DNA of 64,000 bases from Pseudomonas sp. R28(2017) (GCF_002112505.1 NZ_NEHW01000013.1:112726-176725), one strand, 5' to 3'; shown: positions 36,450-47,830, numbered from the stretch's first letter. A program made the numbers and translations. Notes: generated by a model from the sequence alone, not told the origin.

Positions 36450-36470
36450 GCCCCACGAGGGGGCTTGTTT
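36444..36470 (-). terminator. Terminator-like hairpin inside the spc operon
   Basis: AAACAAGCCCC and GGGGCTTGTTT are perfect 11-base arms around a five-base loop, about 65 nt after the rpsN stop. The following CGTTTC is a poor U-tract, but the outer A-T pairs extend the stem into a T-rich end. Confidence 0.7.
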
Positions 36471-36533
36471 GTAGACGAGATCACCGGCGGTCGGAAGATT
36501 GCTCCCCTTCCGCCGGGACCCTGCCTGCAGCGA

Positions 36534-36839
36534 TTACCAGGAGGCTTTGACCAGGCCTGGTACGTCGCCGCGCATTGCAGCTTGACGCAGCATGTTACGG
36601 CCCAGGCCGAACTTACGGTATACACCGTGAGGACGACCGGTCAGGCGGCAACGGTTGCGCAGGCGCGAAGCGCTAGCATCACGTGGCTGCTTCTGCAGAG
36701 CGACAACGGCAGCGAAACGCTCTTCTGGAGAGGCGTTCAGGTTGACGATGGTCGCTTTCAGCTCAGCACGCTTCTTAGCGAACTTGGCTACCGTGAGCTG
36801 ACGCTTCAGCTCGCGGTTTTTCATGCTCTTCTTGGCCAT
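36534..36839 (-). CDS. rpsN: 30S ribosomal protein S14, long zinc-free form
   Basis: The 101-residue product begins MAKKSMKNRELKRQLTVAKF and has the S14 core RLRNRCRLTGRPHGVYRKFG. It lacks the CxxC pairs of the short zinc-binding S14, so it does not need zinc. The ATG at 36837-36839 gives the family length and lies 13 nt after the rplE stop. A 209-nt gap follows before rpsH. Confidence 0.97.
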   Translation of the reverse strand: MAKKSMKNRELKRQLTVAKFAKKRAELKATIVNLNASPEERFAAVVALQKQPRDASASRLRNRCRLTGRPHGVYRKFGLGRNMLRQAAMRGDVPGLVKASW

Positions 36840-36852
36840 TTTCCTACTCCAA

Positions 36853-37392
36853 TCAGTTGCGGAACGGGAATTTGAATGCACGCAGCAGAGCGCGGCCTTC
36901 GTCATCCGAACGAGCAGTGGTGGTCAGGGTGATGTCCAAACCGCGCAGAGCATCGATCTTGTCGTAATCGATTTCCGGGAAGATGATCTGCTCTTTCACG
37001 CCCATGCTGTAGTTGCCACGGCCATCGAAGGACTTGGCATTCAGGCCGCGGAAGTCGCGTACCCGAGGCAGGGAGATCGCCAGCAGGCGGTCCAGGAATT
37101 CGTACATCTTGTCGCTACGCAGGGTCACCTTGACGCCGATCGGCCATCCTTCACGGACTTTGAAGCCCGCGATGGATTTACGAGCGAAAGTCACGACCGG
37201 CTTTTGACCGGTGATCTTTTCCAGGTCGGCAACAGCGTGCTCGATGACTTTCTTGTCGCCGATCGCTTCGCCCAGACCCATGTTCAGGGTGATCTTGGTA
37301 ACGCGCGGAACTTCCATCACGTTCGACAGCTTAAGTTCTTCCTTAAGCTTAGGAGCGATTTCGTTCCGGTAAATCTCTTTCAGTCGTGCCAT
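36853..37392 (-). CDS. rplE: 50S ribosomal protein L5
   Basis: The 179-residue product starts MARLKEIYRNEIAPKLKEEL and carries the L5 motif GWPIGVKVTLRSDKMYEFLD. It binds 5S rRNA and touches the P-site tRNA. It follows rplX by 20 nt. Confidence 0.98.
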   Translation of the reverse strand: MARLKEIYRNEIAPKLKEELKLSNVMEVPRVTKITLNMGLGEAIGDKKVIEHAVADLEKITGQKPVVTFARKSIAGFKVREGWPIGVKVTLRSDKMYEFLDRLLAISLPRVRDFRGLNAKSFDGRGNYSMGVKEQIIFPEIDYDKIDALRGLDITLTTTARSDDEGRALLRAFKFPFRN

Positions 37393-37412
37393 GGTCTTCT
37401 ACCTAGCAGTGT

Positions 37413-37727
37413 TCAAGCATCAACCGCTTTTTGGGTCGACTTGAAGACACGAATTTTCTTACCGTCTTCTACTTTGAAACCAACGCGGTCAGCCTTGTTG
37501 GTTTCGCCGTTGAAGATGGCAACGTTGGAAGCGTGCAGAGGCGCTTCTTTTTCGACGATACCGCCCTGAACGCCCGCCATCGGGTTAGGCTTGGTATGAC
37601 GCTTGACCAGGTTCACGCCACCGATGACCAGACGGTCATCAGCCAGAACCTTCAGCACCTTACCGCGCTTACCTTTGTCTTTGCCGGCGATCACGATGAT
37701 CTCGTCGTCACGACGAATCTTTTGCAT
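37413..37727 (-). CDS. rplX: 50S ribosomal protein L24
   Basis: The 104-residue protein begins with a KOW-type fold ([20 protein letters not shown]) and ends in a Lys-rich segment. It starts 50S assembly. It is 11 nt after rplN. Confidence 0.98.
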
Positions 37728-37738
37728 GTCGGATCTCC

Positions 37739-38107
37739 TTACAGCACTTCAGGGGCGAGCGAGACGATCTTCATGAACTTCTCAGTACGAAGTTCACGGG
37801 TCACTGGCCCGAAGATGCGAGTGCCGATCGGCTCTTGCTTGGTGTTCAGCAGAACAGCAGCGTTGCCGTCGAAACGAATGATGGAACCGTCAGCGCGACG
37901 TACACCGTGACGGGTACGGACGACAACAGCAGTCATCACCTGGCCTTTTTTGACCTTACCGCGCGGAATTGCTTCCTTGACGGTTACTTTGATGATGTCA
38001 CCGATGCCGGCGTAACGGCGGTGCGAACCGCCGAGCACCTTGATGCACATGACGCGACGAGCGCCGCTGTTATCGGCCACATCGAGCATGGATTGAGTCT
38101 GAATCAT
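37739..38107 (-). CDS. rplN: 50S ribosomal protein L14
   Basis: The 122-residue product begins [20 protein letters not shown] and has the L14 signature [20 protein letters not shown]. It is conventionally the first gene of the spc operon, but only 23 nt separate it from rpsQ of the S10 operon, with no terminator, so the two operons probably run together here. Confidence 0.98.
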
Positions 38108-38130
38108 AAAATTTCTCCGACCCCTAGCCC

Positions 38131-38397
38131 TTAGACTTCAACAGCGCGTTCGAGGACTTCAACCAGTGCCCAGGACTTGGTCTTGGCCAGCGGACGGGTT
38201 TCACGGATGGAAACCTTGTCGCCGATTTTGCACTGGTTGGATTCGTCGTGCGCGTGCAGCTTAGTCGAACGCTTAACGTATTTACCGTAGATCGGGTGCT
38301 TGACGCGACGCTCGATCAGAACGGTGATGGTCTTGTCCATTTTGTCGCTGACGACACGGCCAGTCAGCGTACGGACGGTTTTTTCAGCTTCAGCCAT
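38131..38397 (-). CDS. rpsQ: 30S ribosomal protein S17
   Basis: The 88-residue product begins MAEAEKTVRTLTGRVVSDKM and has the S17 core HPIYGKYVKRSTKLHAHDES. The ATG at 38395-38397 was chosen over the GTG two codons earlier, which overlaps the rpmC stop. It is the last gene of the S10 operon. Confidence 0.98.
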   Translation of the reverse strand: MAEAEKTVRTLTGRVVSDKMDKTITVLIERRVKHPIYGKYVKRSTKLHAHDESNQCKIGDKVSIRETRPLAKTKSWALVEVLERAVEV

Positions 38398-38399
38398 GA

Positions 38400-38591
38400 T
38401 CACTTACCTGCCTGCTGGTTAAGCACAGTTTTCACGCGAGCGATGTCACGCTTAACTTGCGAGAGCAGGTGCGACTGCCCCAACTGGCCAGTTGCTTTCT
38501 GCATACGCAGATTGAACTGGTCGCGCAGCAAGCCGAGCAGTTGCTCATTCAGTTGCTGTGCAGATTTTTCACGAAGTTCATTCGCTTTCAT
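38400..38591 (-). CDS. rpmC: 50S ribosomal protein L29
   Basis: The 63-residue product begins [20 protein letters not shown] and continues with the family's basic helix ([12 protein letters not shown]). Its ATG overlaps the rplP stop as TGATG (38589-38593). L29 lies at the tunnel exit. Confidence 0.97.
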
Positions 38592-39004
38592 CACATCACC
38601 GTCCGCTTAACAAAGGAGGTGGCGAGAGGCAGCTTTGCAGCAGCCAGGGCGAAAGCTTCGCGCGCCAGCTCTTCAGAAACACCCTCGATCTCGTACAGGA
38701 CTTTACCTGGCTGGATCTGGGCAACCCAGTACTCCACGGAACCCTTACCTTTACCCATACGAACCTCGAGAGGCTTCTTGGAGATCGGCTTGTCCGGGAA
38801 CACACGGATCCAGATCTTACCGCCACGCTTGACGTGACGGGTCAGCGCACGACGTGCGGACTCGATCTGGCGGGCGGTGAGGCGACCGCGAGCAACAGCT
38901 TTCAGGGCGAATTCGCCGAAGCTGACTTTGCTACCGCGCAGTGCCAGACCACGGTTGTGGCCGGTCATCTGCTTGCGGAATTTTGTACGCTTTGGTTGCA
39001 ACAT
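38591..39004 (-). CDS. rplP: 50S ribosomal protein L16
   Basis: The 137-residue product begins [20 protein letters not shown] and has the L16 motif [20 protein letters not shown]. It lies near the A-site tRNA elbow. It follows rpsC by 12 nt and overlaps rpmC. Confidence 0.98.
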
Positions 39005-39016
39005 TTGGCGTACCCC

Positions 39017-39703
39017 TTACTTAGCAGCTTTTTTACGAGGCGCTGGTGCTTGTGGTTTCAGTTCTTCTTGGCGACCACCAATAACTTCGCCTTTGAAGAT
39101 CCAAACCTTCACACCGATCACACCGTAGGTGGTGTGAGCTTCGTAGGTGTTGTAGTCGATATCGGCACGCAGGGTGTGCAGCGGCACACGACCTTCGCGA
39201 TACCACTCGGTACGAGCAATCTCAGCACCGCCGAGACGACCGCTCACCTGGATCTTGATGCCCTTGGCACCAATACGCATGGCGTTCTGTACGGCGCGCT
39301 TCATGGCGCGACGGAACATTACGCGGCGTTCCAGCTGCTGAGCTACGCTCTGCGCAACCAGCATAGCGTCGAGTTCCGGCTTGCGGATCTCTTCGATGTT
39401 GATGTGCACAGGCACACCCATCTGCTTGGTCAGGTCCTGACGCAGCTTCTCGACATCTTCACCTTTCTTCCCGATAACGATACCTGGACGAGCGGTGTGG
39501 ATGGTGATGCGTGCAGTTTGAGCCGGACGATGAATATCGATACGGCTTACGGACGCGCTTTTTAGTTTGTCTTGGAGGTACTCACGCGTTTTCAGATCCT
39601 TCAACAGGTAATCTGCGTAAGTAGCACCGTCTGCGTACCAGACGGAGGTGTGCTCCTTGACGATTCCCAGGCGAATGCCAGTGGGATGTACTTTCTGACC
39701 CAT
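39017..39703 (-). CDS. rpsC: 30S ribosomal protein S3
   Basis: The 228-residue protein begins MGQKVHPTGIRLGIVKEHTS, with a KH domain including the GxxG-like GIVIGKKGEDVEKLR and a basic C-terminus (APAPRKKAAK). The ATG at 39701-39703 is set by the family N-terminus and by the rplV stop 13 nt upstream; longer frames overlap rplV. S3 helps unwind mRNA at the entry channel. Confidence 0.98.
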   Translation of the reverse strand: MGQKVHPTGIRLGIVKEHTSVWYADGATYADYLLKDLKTREYLQDKLKSASVSRIDIHRPAQTARITIHTARPGIVIGKKGEDVEKLRQDLTKQMGVPVHINIEEIRKPELDAMLVAQSVAQQLERRVMFRRAMKRAVQNAMRIGAKGIKIQVSGRLGGAEIARTEWYREGRVPLHTLRADIDYNTYEAHTTYGVIGVKVWIFKGEVIGGRQEELKPQAPAPRKKAAK

Positions 39704-39716
39704 CTGATCGACTCCG

Positions 39717-40049
39717 TTACTTGTCCGCAACCTTGACAGTGATATGGCAAGACCGCTTGACGATGCGATCAGCACGGCCTTTGGCACGTGGCATGATGCG
39801 CTTCAGCGAACGCCCTTCGTTGACGAAGACGGTGGAGACCTTCAGGTCATCAACGTCTGCGCCTTCGTTGTGTTCGGCGTTGGCTACGGCCGACTCGAGG
39901 ACTTTCTTCATGATTTCAGCGGCTTTTTTGCTGCTGAAGGCCAACAGGTTGAGCGCTTCGCCCACCTTCTTCCCGCGGATCTGGTCGGCGACCAAGCGGG
40001 CTTTCTGGGCGGAGATGCGAGCGCCCGACAACTTAGCGGCTACTTCCAT
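39717..40049 (-). CDS. rplV: 50S ribosomal protein L22
   Basis: The 110-residue product has the L22 tunnel-lining loop region [20 protein letters not shown] (about residues 74-93), the site affected in macrolide-resistant mutants; no deletion is visible. It follows rpsS by 11 nt. Confidence 0.98.
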
Positions 40050-40060
40050 TTCCTTACCCC

Positions 40061-40336
40061 TTAACGCTTGGCTTTCTTGTCAGCCACGTGCCCGCGGTAG
40101 GTGCGGGTACCGGCGAACTCGCCCAGTTTGTGGCCGACCATGTCTTCGTTCACGAGAACTGGGACGTGTTGGCGACCGTTGTGTACCGCGATGGTCAGAC
40201 CGACCATTTGTGGCAGGATCATCGAACGGCGCGACCAGGTTTTAACTGGCTTGCGATCGTTCTTCTCCACCGCCACTTCGACCTTCTTCAACAGGTGAAG
40301 ATCGATAAAAGGACCTTTTTTCAGAGAACGTGGCAC
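40061..40336 (-). CDS. rpsS: 30S ribosomal protein S19
   Basis: The 91-residue product begins [20 protein letters not shown] and has [20 protein letters not shown] and [12 protein letters not shown]. It sits on the 30S head beside S13. It follows rplB by 16 nt. Confidence 0.98.
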
Positions 40337-40352
40337 TGTCGTATCCCTCTAG

Positions 40353-41177
40353 TTACTTGCGACGACGGACGATCATGTTGTCGGTACGCTTATTACCGCG
40401 GGTCTTCGCACCCTTGGTTGGGAAGCCCCATGGCGATACCGGATGACGACCACCGGAGGTACGACCTTCACCACCACCATGTGGGTGGTCAACCGGGTTC
40501 ATGGCAACACCACGAACGGTTGGGCGAACGCCGCGCCAGCGTTTGGCACCAGCTTTACCCAGCGAACGCAGGCTGTGCTCGGAGTTCGAGACTTCGCCCA
40601 GGGTCGCACGGCACTCAGCCAGGACTTTACGCATTTCACCAGAGCGCAGACGCAGGGTCACGTAGACACCTTCACGAGCGATCAGCTGAGCCGAAGCACC
40701 AGCGGAACGTGCGATCTGAGCACCTTTACCCGGCTTCAGTTCGATGCCGTGAATGGTGCTACCTACTGGAATGTTGCGCAGCTGCAGGGAGTTACCGGCC
40801 TTGATTGGGGCCAGGGCACCTGCGATCAGCTGGTCGCCAGCGCTCACGCCTTTAGGGGCGATGATGTAGCGACGCTCACCGTCTGCGTAGCACAGCAGGG
40901 CGATGTGAGCAGTACGGTTCGGATCGTATTCGATACGCTCGACAGTGGCTGGAATGCCATCTTTGTCGTTGCGACGGAAGTCGACCAGACGGTAATGCTG
41001 CTTGTGACCACCACCAACGTGACGAGTGGTAATGCGGCCATTGTTGTTACGACCACCAGACTTCGATTTTTTCTCGATCAGCGGTGCGTGAGGAGCGCCT
41101 TTGTGCAGCTCCTTGTTGACCACCTTGACCACGAAACGGCGGCCAGGGGAAGTCGGTTTGCATTTAACGATTGCCAT
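40353..41177 (-). CDS. rplB: 50S ribosomal protein L2
   Basis: The 274-residue protein has [20 protein letters not shown] at the start and the peptidyl-transferase-centre segment [20 protein letters not shown] near residues 222-241, including the conserved His of that region. It lies between rplW (14 nt) and rpsS (16 nt). Confidence 0.98.
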
Positions 41178-41191
41178 GATGCACCCCTTCC

Positions 41192-41491
41192 TTACTCAGC
41201 ACTGCTGCTGAAATCGAGATCTTGGCCTGGCTGAAGGGAGACGATCGCCTTCTTCCAGTCATTACGCTTGCCCAGACCACGTGCGGTACGCTTGGTTTTA
41301 CCCAGAACGTTAACAGTCGACACGTTTTCAACTTTTACGTTGAACAGGCCTTCGACAGCTTTCTTGATTTCCAGCTTGGTTGCATCGGTAGCAACCTTGA
41401 ATACGAACTGGCCTTTTTTCTCAGCCAGAACGGTAGCCTTCTCGGAAACGTGCGGGCCAAGGAGGACTTTGAATACGCGTTCCTGGTTCAT
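41192..41491 (-). CDS. rplW: 50S ribosomal protein L23
   Basis: The 99-residue product has [20 protein letters not shown] and [21 protein letters not shown]23 at the tunnel exit docks trigger factor and SRP. Its ATG overlaps the rplD stop by four bases. Confidence 0.98.
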
Positions 41492-42090
41492 CCCAGCAGC
41501 TCCTCGAATTTCTTCACGGCCGAGACGGTGATCAACACCTTCTCGTATGCGATCAGACTGACCGGGTCGGAACCTTGAACGTCACGTACATCGACGTGCG
41601 GCAGGTTGCGAGCAGCCAGGTACAGGTTCTGATCAACAGCGTCGGAAACGATCAGTACGTCGCTCAGACCCATGCCGTTCAGCTTGTTCAGCAGATCTTT
41701 GGTTTTCGGCGCTTCAACAGCGAAGTCCTGAACCACGACCAGACGGTCGCTACGCACCAGCTCAGCGAGGATGGAGCGCAGGGCTGCGCGGTACATCTTC
41801 TTGTTGAGCTTCTGCGAGTGATCTTGAGGACGAGCTGCGAAGGTTACACCACCGCCACGCCAGATCGGACCACGGGTGGTACCAGCACGAGCACGGCCAG
41901 TACCCTTCTGACGCCATGGGCGCTTACCGCCACCGGCCACGTCGGAACGGGTCTTCTGCTGCTTGGTGCCCTGACGGCCGCCGGCCATGTAGGCCACGAC
42001 TGCTTGGTGTACCAGCGTCTCGTTGAATTCGCCACCGAAAGCCAGTTCGGAAACTTCGATCGCCTGAGCGTCATTTACATTAAGTTGCAT
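41488..42090 (-). CDS. rplD: 50S ribosomal protein L4
   Basis: The 200-residue product begins MQLNVNDAQAIEVSELAFGG and has the tunnel loop KQQKTRSDVAGGGKRPWRQK. In E. coli L4 also represses the S10 operon by binding its leader. Here the gene lies 12 nt after rplC and overlaps rplW. Confidence 0.98.
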   Translation of the reverse strand: MQLNVNDAQAIEVSELAFGGEFNETLVHQAVVAYMAGGRQGTKQQKTRSDVAGGGKRPWRQKGTGRARAGTTRGPIWRGGGVTFAARPQDHSQKLNKKMYRAALRSILAELVRSDRLVVVQDFAVEAPKTKDLLNKLNGMGLSDVLIVSDAVDQNLYLAARNLPHVDVRDVQGSDPVSLIAYEKVLITVSAVKKFEELLG

Positions 42091-42102
42091 GTCAGTATCC
42101 CC

Positions 42103-42738
42103 TTAACCGCGAGCCTTGACAGCTGGACGTACAACCACGTCGCCGCCAGTAGCGCCAGGAACGGCACCTTTGACGAGCAGCAGGTTGCGCTCAGCGTCTA
42201 CGCGAACTACTTCCAGGGACTGAACAGTCACGCGCTCGGCGCCCATGTGACCGGACATTTTCTTGCCCTTGAACACACGACCAGGAGTCTGGCACTGGCC
42301 GATGGAACCTGGGACACGGTGCGACACGGAGTTACCGTGGGTGTTGTCCTGGCCACGGAAGTTCCAGCGCTTGATGGTACCGGCGAAGCCTTTACCTTTG
42401 GACTGACCAGTAACGTCAACCAGCTGGCCTGCAGTGAAGAGTTCAGCTTTGATCGAGTCGCCAGCCTGGAACTCGCCTTCTTCAAGACGGAACTCCCAGA
42501 CACCGCGACCAGCGGCAACGTTGGCCTTGGCGAAGTGGCCTGCCTGAGCGGCAGTCACACGCGAAGCACGACGCTCGCCGACAGTGACTTGCACTGCACG
42601 GTAGCCATCGGTTTCTTCAGTTTTGAACTGGGTGACACGATTCGGCTCGATCTCAATGACCGTGACCGGAATGGAGACACCTTCTTCGGTGAAAATGCGG
42701 GTCATACCGCACTTGCGACCGATTACACCAATAGTCAT
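42103..42738 (-). CDS. rplC: 50S ribosomal protein L3
   Basis: The 211-residue product begins MTIGVIGRKCGMTRIFTEEG and has the L3 block FAGTIKRWNFRGQDNTHGNS that reaches toward the peptidyl-transferase centre. The ATG at 42736-42738 matches the family start; an upstream extension (MKAPYTHEVYN) is not family-like. It is 80 nt after rpsJ. Confidence 0.98.
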   Translation of the reverse strand: MTIGVIGRKCGMTRIFTEEGVSIPVTVIEIEPNRVTQFKTEETDGYRAVQVTVGERRASRVTAAQAGHFAKANVAAGRGVWEFRLEEGEFQAGDSIKAELFTAGQLVDVTGQSKGKGFAGTIKRWNFRGQDNTHGNSVSHRVPGSIGQCQTPGRVFKGKKMSGHMGAERVTVQSLEVVRVDAERNLLLVKGAVPGATGGDVVVRPAVKARG

Positions 42739-42818
42739 GTTGTAAACCTCATGAGTGTACGGGGCTTTCACCCGCTATGGCCGCCCATTTCAGAGCGTTA
42801 CACGACTAGACCGAAGTC

Positions 42819-43130
42819 TTAGCCGAGGCTGATCTGTACTTCCACACCTGCCGCCAGATCAAGCTTCATCAGCGCGTCAACGGTTTTATCCGTTGGCTGG
42901 ACGATGTCCAGAACACGCTTATGAGTGCGAATCTCGTACTGGTCACGCGCGTCTTTGTTGACGTGCGGGGAGACCAGAACGGTGAAACGCTCTTTGCGGG
43001 TAGGCAGTGGAATTGGACCACGCACTTGTGCACCAGTACGTTTCGCGGTTTCCACGATTTCCTGGGTGGATTGGTCGATCAGGCGATGGTCGAAAGCCTT
43101 CAACCTGATACGGATTTGCTGATTTTGCAT
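42819..43130 (-). CDS. rpsJ: 30S ribosomal protein S10 (NusE)
   Basis: The 103-residue product begins [20 protein letters not shown] and has [20 protein letters not shown]. Besides its ribosomal role it is NusE, a transcription antitermination partner of NusG, which is encoded about 16 kb upstream. It heads the S10 operon behind a consensus promoter. Confidence 0.98.
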
Positions 43131-43190
43131 TGGATTTCAGACTCCAGGCTGTTCCCAACGGACGCACTACGCCCGCTAAAAGGAGGCGTG

Positions 43191-43219
43191 ATTCTATAGA
43201 CGCCCCCATTTAGTGTCAA
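43191..43219 (-). promoter_or_regulatory. S10-operon promoter
   Basis: On the minus strand TTGACA (43214-43219), 17 nt, TAGAAT (43191-43196): a near-consensus sigma-70 promoter. It lies between the tuf1 terminator and rpsJ, giving a leader of about 55 nt, shorter than the regulated E. coli S10 leader. Confidence 0.88.
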
Positions 43220-43225
43220 CCCAAT

Positions 43226-43256
43226 AAAAAAAACCCCCGCTGAGCGGGGGTTTTTT
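43226..43256 (-). terminator. tuf: Intrinsic terminator after tuf1
   Basis: On the minus strand CCCCCGC, loop TCA, GCGGGGG, then eight or so Ts. It separates the str operon from the S10 promoter. Confidence 0.92.
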
Positions 43257-43271
43257 CAATCGGTCGAGTGA

Positions 43272-44465
43272 TTACTCGATGATTTTGGCTACGACGCCGG
43301 CGCCGACGGTACGACCGCCTTCACGGATAGCGAAGCGCAGACCGTCTTCCATTGCGATGGTCTTGATCAGGGTAACAGTCATCTGAATGTTGTCACCTGG
43401 CATTACCATTTCAACGCCTTCCGGCAGTTCGCAGTTACCGGTCACGTCAGTGGTACGGAAGTAGAACTGAGGACGGTAGCCTTTGAAGAACGGAGTGTGA
43501 CGGCCGCCTTCTTCCTTCGACAGGACGTAGACTTCTGCGGTGAACTTGGTGTGCGGCTTGACCGAACCTGGCTTGACCAGAACCTGGCCACGCTCAACGT
43601 CGTCACGCTTGGTACCACGCAGCAGAACGCCGCAGTTCTCGCCAGCACGACCTTCGTCCAGCAGCTTGCGGAACATCTCAACACCGGTGCAGGTGGTGGT
43701 GGTGGTGTCACGCAGACCAACGATTTCCAGCGGATCCTGAACGCGGACGATACCACGCTCGATACGGCCGGTAACAACGGTACCACGACCCGAGATCGAG
43801 AATACGTCTTCGATCGGCATCAGGAATGGCTGGTCGATGGCACGAACTGGCTCAGGGATGTAGGCATCCAGAGTTTCTACCAGCTTCTTGACAGCGGTAG
43901 TGCCCATTTCGTTGTCGTCTTTGCCTTCCAGCGCCATACGAGCCGAACCGATGATGATCGGGGTGTCGTCGCCTGGGAAGTCGTAGGTGGACAGCAGGTC
44001 GCGAACCTCCATCTCGACCAGTTCCAGCAGCTCGGCGTCGTCTACCAGGTCAGCCTTGTTCAGGAAGACCACGATGTACGGAACGCCAACCTGACGGGAC
44101 AGCAGGATGTGCTCACGGGTTTGTGGCATCGGACCATCGGCGGCCGAGCAAACCAGGATCGCGCCGTCCATCTGGGCAGCACCGGTGATCATGTTCTTCA
44201 CGTAGTCAGCGTGACCTGGGCAGTCAACGTGAGCGTAGTGACGAATGTTCGAGTTGTACTCGACGTGAGCGGTGTTGATGGTGATACCGCGCGCTTTTTC
44301 TTCTGGAGCCGAGTCGATCTTGTCGAACTCAACGACGGCCGAACCGAAAACTTCGGAGCAGACGCGAGTCAGAGCTGCGGTCAGAGTGGTCTTACCGTGG
44401 TCAACGTGGCCGATGGTGCCGACGTTAACGTGGGGAAGGGAACGATCAAATTTTTCTTTAGCCAC
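43272..44465 (-). CDS. tufA: Elongation factor Tu, copy 1
   Basis: A 397-residue GTPase with GHVDHGKTT (residues 19-27), [25 protein letters not shown] and GSARMAL. It brings aminoacyl-tRNA to the ribosome. It is the last gene of the str operon, 27 nt after fusA. The protein is identical to copy 2 at 59862, while the DNA differs at about 14 positions by eye, mostly at the two ends, which suggests gene conversion. Confidence 0.98.
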
Positions 44466-44492
44466 GACAGTGAACCTCTTGCCTAAAGGGGA

Positions 44493-46640
<2,148 letters not shown>

Positions 46641-46670
46641 AAAGCCCTCGCAAAATGATTGATGCTTGAA

Positions 46671-47141
46671 TTAGAAGCGGTAGTGCGAGAACGCTTTGTT
46701 GGCTTCAGCCATACGGTGCACGTCTTCACGCTTCTTGACTGCAGCACCTTTGCCTTCGGCAGCATCCAGCAGTTCGCCGGCCAGGCGCAGAGCCATCGAC
46801 TTCTCGCCGCGCTTGCGGGCGTAGTCTACGAGCCAGCGCATTGCCAGAGCGTTACGACGGGATGGACGAACTTCAACCGGAACCTGGTAAGTGGCACCGC
46901 CGACACGGCGGGACTTTACTTCGACCAGCGGAGCGATGGCGTCGAGAGCTTTCTCGAAGATTTCCAGGGGGTCGCTGTTCTTGCGTGCTTTGACGGTATC
47001 CAGGGCACCGTAAACGATGCGCTCGGCTACGGCCTTCTTGCCGCTTTCCATCACGTGGTTCATGAACTTGGCGAGGATCTGGGATCCGTACTTCGGATCG
47101 TCAAGGATCTCACGTTTTGCTGCTACACGACGTCTTGGCAT
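46671..47141 (-). CDS. rpsG: 30S ribosomal protein S7
   Basis: The 156-residue product begins MPRRRVAAKREILDDPKYGS and has the S7 motif VGGATYQVPVEVRPSRRNAL. In E. coli S7 represses the str operon at the rpsL-rpsG gap; here that gap is 106 nt, large enough for such a site. Confidence 0.98.
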   Translation of the reverse strand: MPRRRVAAKREILDDPKYGSQILAKFMNHVMESGKKAVAERIVYGALDTVKARKNSDPLEIFEKALDAIAPLVEVKSRRVGGATYQVPVEVRPSRRNALAMRWLVDYARKRGEKSMALRLAGELLDAAEGKGAAVKKREDVHRMAEANKAFSHYRF

Positions 47142-47247
47142 GATAAGCCCTCAAACGGTCTTCAGGTTAGCCCGGGACGTGGGTCTTCGACCCCTGCCCG
47201 ACCTTACTCTTATCGACTCAAAAAAATGGATGTCTGCAAACGGCCGA

Positions 47248-47619
47248 TTACTTCGGACGCTTGGTACCGTATTTCGAACGACCCTGGTTACGGCCTTTAA
47301 CGCCCGAAGTATCCAGAGAGCCGCGAACGGTGTGGTAACGAACACCTGGCAAGTCTTTTACACGGCCGCCACGGATCAGGACGACGCTGTGCTCTTGCAG
47401 GTTGTGGCCTTCACCACCGATGTACGAGGAAACCTCGAAACCGTTGGTCAGACGCACACGGCATACTTTACGCAGTGCCGAGTTAGGTTTTTTCGGCGTG
47501 GTGGTGTACACGCGGGTGCACACGCCACGACGCTGCGGGCAGTTCTGCAGCGCAGGAACGTCGGACTTCTCGACCGAACGCTTACGCGGCTGACGTACCA
47601 GCTGGTTGATAGTTGCCAT
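47248..47619 (-). CDS. rpsL: 30S ribosomal protein S12
   Basis: The 123-residue product begins MATINQLVRQPRKRSVEKSD. Lys43 in TTTPKKPNS is the wild-type residue of the streptomycin-sensitive form. It is the first gene of the str operon. GGAG lies seven bases before its ATG, and the leader carries a strong hairpin and two decamer repeats. Confidence 0.98.
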   Translation of the reverse strand: MATINQLVRQPRKRSVEKSDVPALQNCPQRRGVCTRVYTTTPKKPNSALRKVCRVRLTNGFEVSSYIGGEGHNLQEHSVVLIRGGRVKDLPGVRYHTVRGSLDTSGVKGRNQGRSKYGTKRPK

Positions 47620-47634
47620 CTACTAGCTCCACTG

Positions 47635-47660
47635 ATTGTCTTGCGACTCTATTGTCTTGC
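47635..47660. repeat. Tandem decamer repeat in the str-operon leader
   Basis: ATTGTCTTGC occurs twice (47635-47644 and 47651-47660) separated by six bases. It lies between the leader hairpin and the rpsL ribosome-binding site. Confidence 0.75.
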
Positions 47661-47669
47661 AAGAAAGCC

Positions 47670-47701
47670 AAAAATTGGCGAGACGGAGCCTCACCAAATT
47701 T
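47670..47701 (-). terminator. Leader hairpin with U-run before rpsL
   Basis: On the minus strand AAATTTGGTGAG, loop GCTCCGT, CTCGCCAATTTT: twelve positions with one mismatch and one G-U, ending in five Ts. It begins about 5 nt after the predicted start of the str transcript, so it could be an attenuator, or the terminator of rpoC read-through. Confidence 0.6.
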
Positions 47702-47712
47702 AAGGGTACAAA

Positions 47713-47741
47713 AGTCTACGGAGGATCTTGCACCCAGTCAA
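47713..47741 (-). promoter_or_regulatory. str-operon promoter
   Basis: On the minus strand TTGACT (47736-47741), 17 nt, TAGACT (47713-47718). It would start transcription near 47706 and give rpsL a leader of about 87 nt. Confidence 0.75.
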
Positions 47742-47746
47742 GACGA

Positions 47747-47819
47747 GGCCCCGGCCCTCCTCGCCCGATCATCGGCAACATTTCATGTCACCGATGGCCG
47801 TTCGAGGCTTGCCGGGGCC
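47747..47819. repeat. Nested inverted repeats after rpoC
   Basis: Outer arms GGCCCCGGC (47747-47755) and GCCGGGGCC (47811-47819) enclose an inner hairpin with CATCGG (47770-47775) and CCGATG (47791-47796). It starts 12 nt after the rpoC stop. It has no U-tract, so it may be a processing or protective structure at the rpoBC 3' end. Confidence 0.6.
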
Positions 47820-47830
47820 CTGCCCTGTAC

